This document shows positions 12,522 through 14,917 of a DNA stretch of 14,917 nt, piece after piece. The notes beneath the pieces were generated by a model. The model was not told the DNA's origin, ran no database searches, and saw nothing but the letters and a program-made list of their open reading frames with translations. The DNA is from Planctomycetota bacterium (GTDB lineage Bacteria; Planctomycetota; Phycisphaerae; Phycisphaerales; UBA1924). Position 1 is the first letter of the stretch, and every line of letters begins with the position of its first letter. The stretch is from NCBI GenBank assembly GCA_023432465.1, contig JAEYUO010000052.1, positions 1 through 14,917 on the forward strand. Direction: 5' to 3'. A program made the translations under genes and the position numbers.

Positions 12522-13664
12522 TCACGGGCTGATCCGCTCCGCGTGCTCATCCTTGCGGATCAGGCGGATCCACTCATACTCCGTCGCGGCATCGCCCTCT
12601 TCAAGAAACCGCACCGCGGCATCGGTCACGTCAGCCGCATTGGGCAGGCGCGCGAGCCCGGCGACAGTGCAGCCGCTCTCCGCCGGTGGCCCGTCGGACT
12701 CGCCGATGAGCACGCCGGCCAGTGGAGCGCGGGCAGCCAATGCCTGATTTGGAAGCCCGAGCACCAGCAGCGATGCAGCCCCGGCTGGGTTGTCGGGTGT
12801 GTGACAGGCGAGGCAGTTGTTGGCGGAAAAGACGGGCGACAGCTCCGCGAACGCCTGCTCCAGCGAAACGACATGCGGATTGTCTTGAGAGAAGATCGCG
12901 GCGAAGTCGGCCATACGCGGCTTGAGGTACCCGCCCTCGCGCCATCGCCAGTTGCCGTCCCATGGCCGTGGCGATTCGAGGCTGGGTGTGTCCGCGGACT
13001 CGCGTCGAAAGGCCGCGATAAGACGGTCATCGATGAACACCAGTTCGACCGCGCGGGTGCGGACATAGCTCGACCACTCATCGCCGGAGTGCCAGAACGG
13101 GTGCGGAAAGTCGCCGGCGGGCAACCGGCTTCTGAAGGCGGCGGGGACCCTCAGAATGATCGCATCGCCGACCTGATCAAGGGTGGGCGCGCCGGAGAAC
13201 ACAAAGCACGAGAGGTAGCACCCGGCCCAGATCGCGGGGTCCAGGAGCAGGCCCGCGGGCTGATCCGGGTCAACAACCTCGTCGTGCCCAAGCACACCCC
13301 AGATGAGTGTTTCCTCGGATGCGTCGACCAGCACCCCCAGGTGTGACAGCACCGCGGCGGCCGTGCTGAACGCCTCCACATCGCCAAGGTCGGCATCCGG
13401 TGTGCACCAGATCAACTGCTCCCCAATGGCCTCGGCAGTCTCGTTTCGCACTTGTCGCCTTGGCGTCGGCACCGGGAGGCGTGCCTGAACTTCGGGGGGC
13501 AGCAGCGGGGGCGTGGCGACCGCAGGCGGGGCGGGCTCGCTCCCCGACGCGGAAGCGGTGGGGGGCTTCTCACTCTCGCCGCAAGCCGCGAGCATCACCA
13601 CCGGCAGCACAGCAGCACCGCACAACATCCGCCATGAATTGGGTTTGCGCAGGCGTGTGGACAT
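12522..13664 (-). CDS. Lipoprotein with single CxxCH, paralogue of the convergent gene (380 aa)
   Basis: This is a paralogue of the product of 11420-12517: FSGAPTL, FRSRLPAGDFPHPFWHSGDEWSSY, LVFIDDRLIAAFRRE, RPWDGNWRW, FSQDNPHVVSLEQAFAELSPVFSANN and CLACHTPDN (284-288) all align in order. It differs in export: a lipobox LAAC with Cys28 marks it as a lipoprotein. It also lacks the Met of NYMPPGD; the matching region reads ESDGPPAESG. A haem may therefore bind with a different sixth ligand or stay five-coordinate. The start at 13664 keeps the basic n-region of the signal; it has no Shine-Dalgarno sequence. A TATTCT at 13676-13671 six bases before the ATG could be the -10 box of a leaderless message. 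The two stop codons of the pair are only four bases apart. Confidence 0.85.
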   Translation of the reverse strand: MSTRLRKPNSWRMLCGAAVLPVVMLAACGESEKPPTASASGSEPAPPAVATPPLLPPEVQARLPVPTPRRQVRNETAEAIGEQLIWCTPDADLGDVEAFSTAAAVLSHLGVLVDASEETLIWGVLGHDEVVDPDQPAGLLLDPAIWAGCYLSCFVFSGAPTLDQVGDAIILRVPAAFRSRLPAGDFPHPFWHSGDEWSSYVRTRAVELVFIDDRLIAAFRRESADTPSLESPRPWDGNWRWREGGYLKPRMADFAAIFSQDNPHVVSLEQAFAELSPVFSANNCLACHTPDNPAGAASLLVLGLPNQALAARAPLAGVLIGESDGPPAESGCTVAGLARLPNAADVTDAAVRFLEEGDAATEYEWIRLIRKDEHAERISP

Positions 13665-13670
13665 AGATCA

Positions 13671-13676
13671 AGAATA
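13671..13676 (-). promoter_or_regulatory. Possible -10 box of a leaderless transcript
   Basis: TATTCT on the minus strand lies six bases before the ATG at 13664, so transcription would begin at or near the start codon. There is no -35 box that I can support and no ribosome binding site, which is why I mention it. Confidence 0.3.
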
Positions 13677-13777
13677 GTTCGCCCGGCCCGGACTGGGCGG
13701 CAACGGATTTACAGAGGTACTATCGGCCACGCCTCGCTCTGATGAGTGACCCCGGAAGCAGTGGAGAGAGTCGAATC

Positions 13778-14443
13778 ATGCCGAAGTGGTTGTGTTTCGT
13801 GTGTGCGCTCGCGATCTCCACGTTCGCCGGCTGCGGTATGACGGTGTACGCGCCGGACGACGTCAGCGACCCCGTCAGCGTGTTCATCGCCGATCATGGG
13901 GTGCACTCCAGCCTGCTCCTTCCGCGCGAGGATGGCCGGATCGCGCAGTTCGCCTATTCCCAGTGGCACTGGGCGGCGTTCGATCAGGATGACTGGTACC
14001 GATCTCCATTCGCCCTGGTCATCCCCAATACCGGGACGCTGGGCTGGCGGGACTTTGAAGGCCCGTGCGACTTTGACTGTGTCTCGGACCGCATCCACAC
14101 CCTGGGCCGTCACCCCCCGATGGATGCCCTGTACGAGGTGCAGGTCGAGCGGGCCGCCGCGGCCAAGGTGCTCGCCGAACTGGACCACCGCTGGAAGTCT
14201 CAGAGCAACGGCAACGTCTTCAACGAGAAGCGCGGGATGTGGTTCGTGAAGGATGCCTCGACCTACTCGATCGCACACACCTGCAATCAGGAGGTGGCCG
14301 GGTGGCTCAAGTCGATGGGGTGCCGGGTGAGCGGGATGGCCAAGGTGGCGAGCATTCGGGTGGTTGGGGCGAAGCGCAGCGAGGAACACTTCGAAGACTC
14401 CGAAGAAGTTGAAACCGCAAGCTCTGAGCCGTCGGATTTCTGA
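13778..14443 (+). CDS. Putative lipoprotein, DUF2459-like (221 aa)
   Basis: This envelope protein probably has a papain-like or NlpC-like permuted fold. The signal peptide ends in the lipobox FAGC with Cys19; Phe at -3 is less common but acceptable. Conserved-looking positions are HGVHSS (His40 and His43), WHWAAF, GTLGW and HTCNQE with Cys169, followed by WLKSMGCRV. This series (N-terminal HGxH, a middle GTLG, a late H-x-C-N, a C-terminal GCxV) resembles the DUF2459 group of uncharacterised lipoproteins. His and Cys could be a catalytic pair; this is an inference and no activity is known. The start at 13778 is preferred because GGAGAG lies about ten bases upstream, while the in-frame ATG at 13742 has none. 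The last 35 residues are acidic and low complexity. It is divergent from the lipoprotein gene at 12522-13664. Confidence 0.75.
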   Translation: MPKWLCFVCALAISTFAGCGMTVYAPDDVSDPVSVFIADHGVHSSLLLPREDGRIAQFAYSQWHWAAFDQDDWYRSPFALVIPNTGTLGWRDFEGPCDFDCVSDRIHTLGRHPPMDALYEVQVERAAAAKVLAELDHRWKSQSNGNVFNEKRGMWFVKDASTYSIAHTCNQEVAGWLKSMGCRVSGMAKVASIRVVGAKRSEEHFEDSEEVETASSEPSDF

Positions 14444-14540
14444 TCATGGGATTGGCCGCGGCAATGTGCCGATGGCTAGGATTTCTTCGATTGCCGGTTT
14501 CGTGGGTCGTCTGCGGCCCGGCAACAGGACCGACGCCGAG

Positions 14541-14596
14541 CTTTGCCCGAGTGTTTGACGACCGGTTCTTGGGATTCTGGATTCTCTCGGGCAAAG
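14541..14596 (+). promoter_or_regulatory. Leader hairpin ahead of the RRM gene
   Basis: CTTTGCCCGAG (14541-14551) and CTCGGGCAAAG (14586-14596) are perfect 11-base complements with 34 bases between. The right arm ends 13 bases before the ATG at 14610 and contains the SD-like AAAGG at its end. If the stem forms in the RNA it hides that ribosome binding site; alternatively it is a DNA operator. A possible -35 TTGACG (14555-14560) lies in the loop without a good -10. Confidence 0.55.
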
Positions 14597-14609
14597 GTTC
14601 GAGTGACGA

Positions 14610-14917
14610 ATGAAGATCTACGTCGGGAATCTGCCATTCAGTGTGAACGATCAGGGACTCCGCGAGGCGTTTGAGCCGCACGGTCAGGTGAGTTCCGCGC
14701 AAATCGTCATGGACCGCGAAACGGGCCGCCCCCGCGGCTTCGGCTTCGTGGAGATGAGCAACGACGATGAAGCCCGCAAGGCGATCGAGGCCCTGCACGG
14801 CCAGCAGCTCGGCGGACGCACGTTGGTGGTCAACGAGGCCCGTCCCAAGGAAGCTGGCGGCGGCGGAGGGCGTGGCGGCTGGGGTGGTGGCGGCGGTGGG
14901 GGCGGCGGTGGGGGCGG
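14610..14917 (+). CDS. Glycine-rich RRM RNA-binding protein (partial, runs off window)
   Basis: The first 102 codons are visible and the frame is open to the window end, so the C-terminus is missing. Residues 1-77 form one complete RNA-recognition motif: RNP2 is IYVGNL (3-8) and RNP1 is RGFGFVEM (42-49), with the aromatic residues Tyr4, Phe44 and Phe46 that stack on RNA bases. After TLVVNEARPKE the chain becomes almost pure glycine with a few Arg and Trp residues. This layout matches the bacterial glycine-rich RRM proteins (Rbp group) known from cyanobacteria and other phyla, often cold-inducible and thought to act as RNA chaperones or messenger regulators. The start is fixed by the RRM beginning at residue 2. 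A weak AAAGG lies 12 bases upstream inside the leader hairpin. Whether this RRM protein regulates its own mRNA is an inference. Confidence 0.93.
   Translation, partial: MKIYVGNLPFSVNDQGLREAFEPHGQVSSAQIVMDRETGRPRGFGFVEMSNDDEARKAIEALHGQQLGGRTLVVNEARPKEAGGGGGRGGWGGGGGGGGGGG

Noticed and set aside
1..14917. CRISPR array
   Set aside because: No regularly spaced direct repeats were seen on reading through the window.

Overview
The window looks like a chromosomal segment from a GC-rich planctomycete, most likely of the Phycisphaerae. The clearest clue is the secreted haloperoxidase at 9853-11304, which ends in a dockerin-like double calcium-loop tail closing on Gly-Cys-Asp, a tail style common in that class. 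The assignment is an inference; no rRNA or marker tree was available.

Left part (about 1-4640) is accessory DNA. A four-gene minus-strand operon (86-aa protein, DUF2924 protein, large serine recombinase, small HTH protein) reads leftward with ATGA overlaps between the last three genes. To its left are a 109-aa cysteine-rich protein on the plus strand, closed by a strong terminator, and a 382-aa HTH protein on the minus strand. A near-identical short sequence sits about 80 nt upstream of both the 109-aa gene and the recombinase operon, in the same orientation to each gene. This suggests that one signal drives both. The accessory block ends beside a tRNA-Asn gene, and a 42-bp dyad lies between the operon and the tRNA.

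Centre (about 4910-9550) is housekeeping: tRNA-Asn(GTT) with terminator, ribosomal protein bL31 in its zinc-ligand-poor form with terminator, then a full-length cobalamin-dependent methionine synthase (metH). Its promoter is overlaid by an almost perfect 30-bp palindrome, the best transcription-factor site in the window. MetH has an unusual glycine/serine linker in front of its activation domain.

Right part (about 9550-14917) is mainly an envelope and export region: a secreted vanadium-haloperoxidase/PAP2-type enzyme, then two convergent paralogous proteins with one CxxCH haem motif each (one with an ordinary signal peptide, one a lipoprotein), then a DUF2459-like lipoprotein, and finally a glycine-rich RRM RNA-binding protein cut by the window end and preceded by a leader hairpin that covers an SD-like sequence.

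The strongest candidates for something undescribed are the diverged convergent haem-protein pair, the shared promoter-like element of the accessory block, and the metH palindrome.
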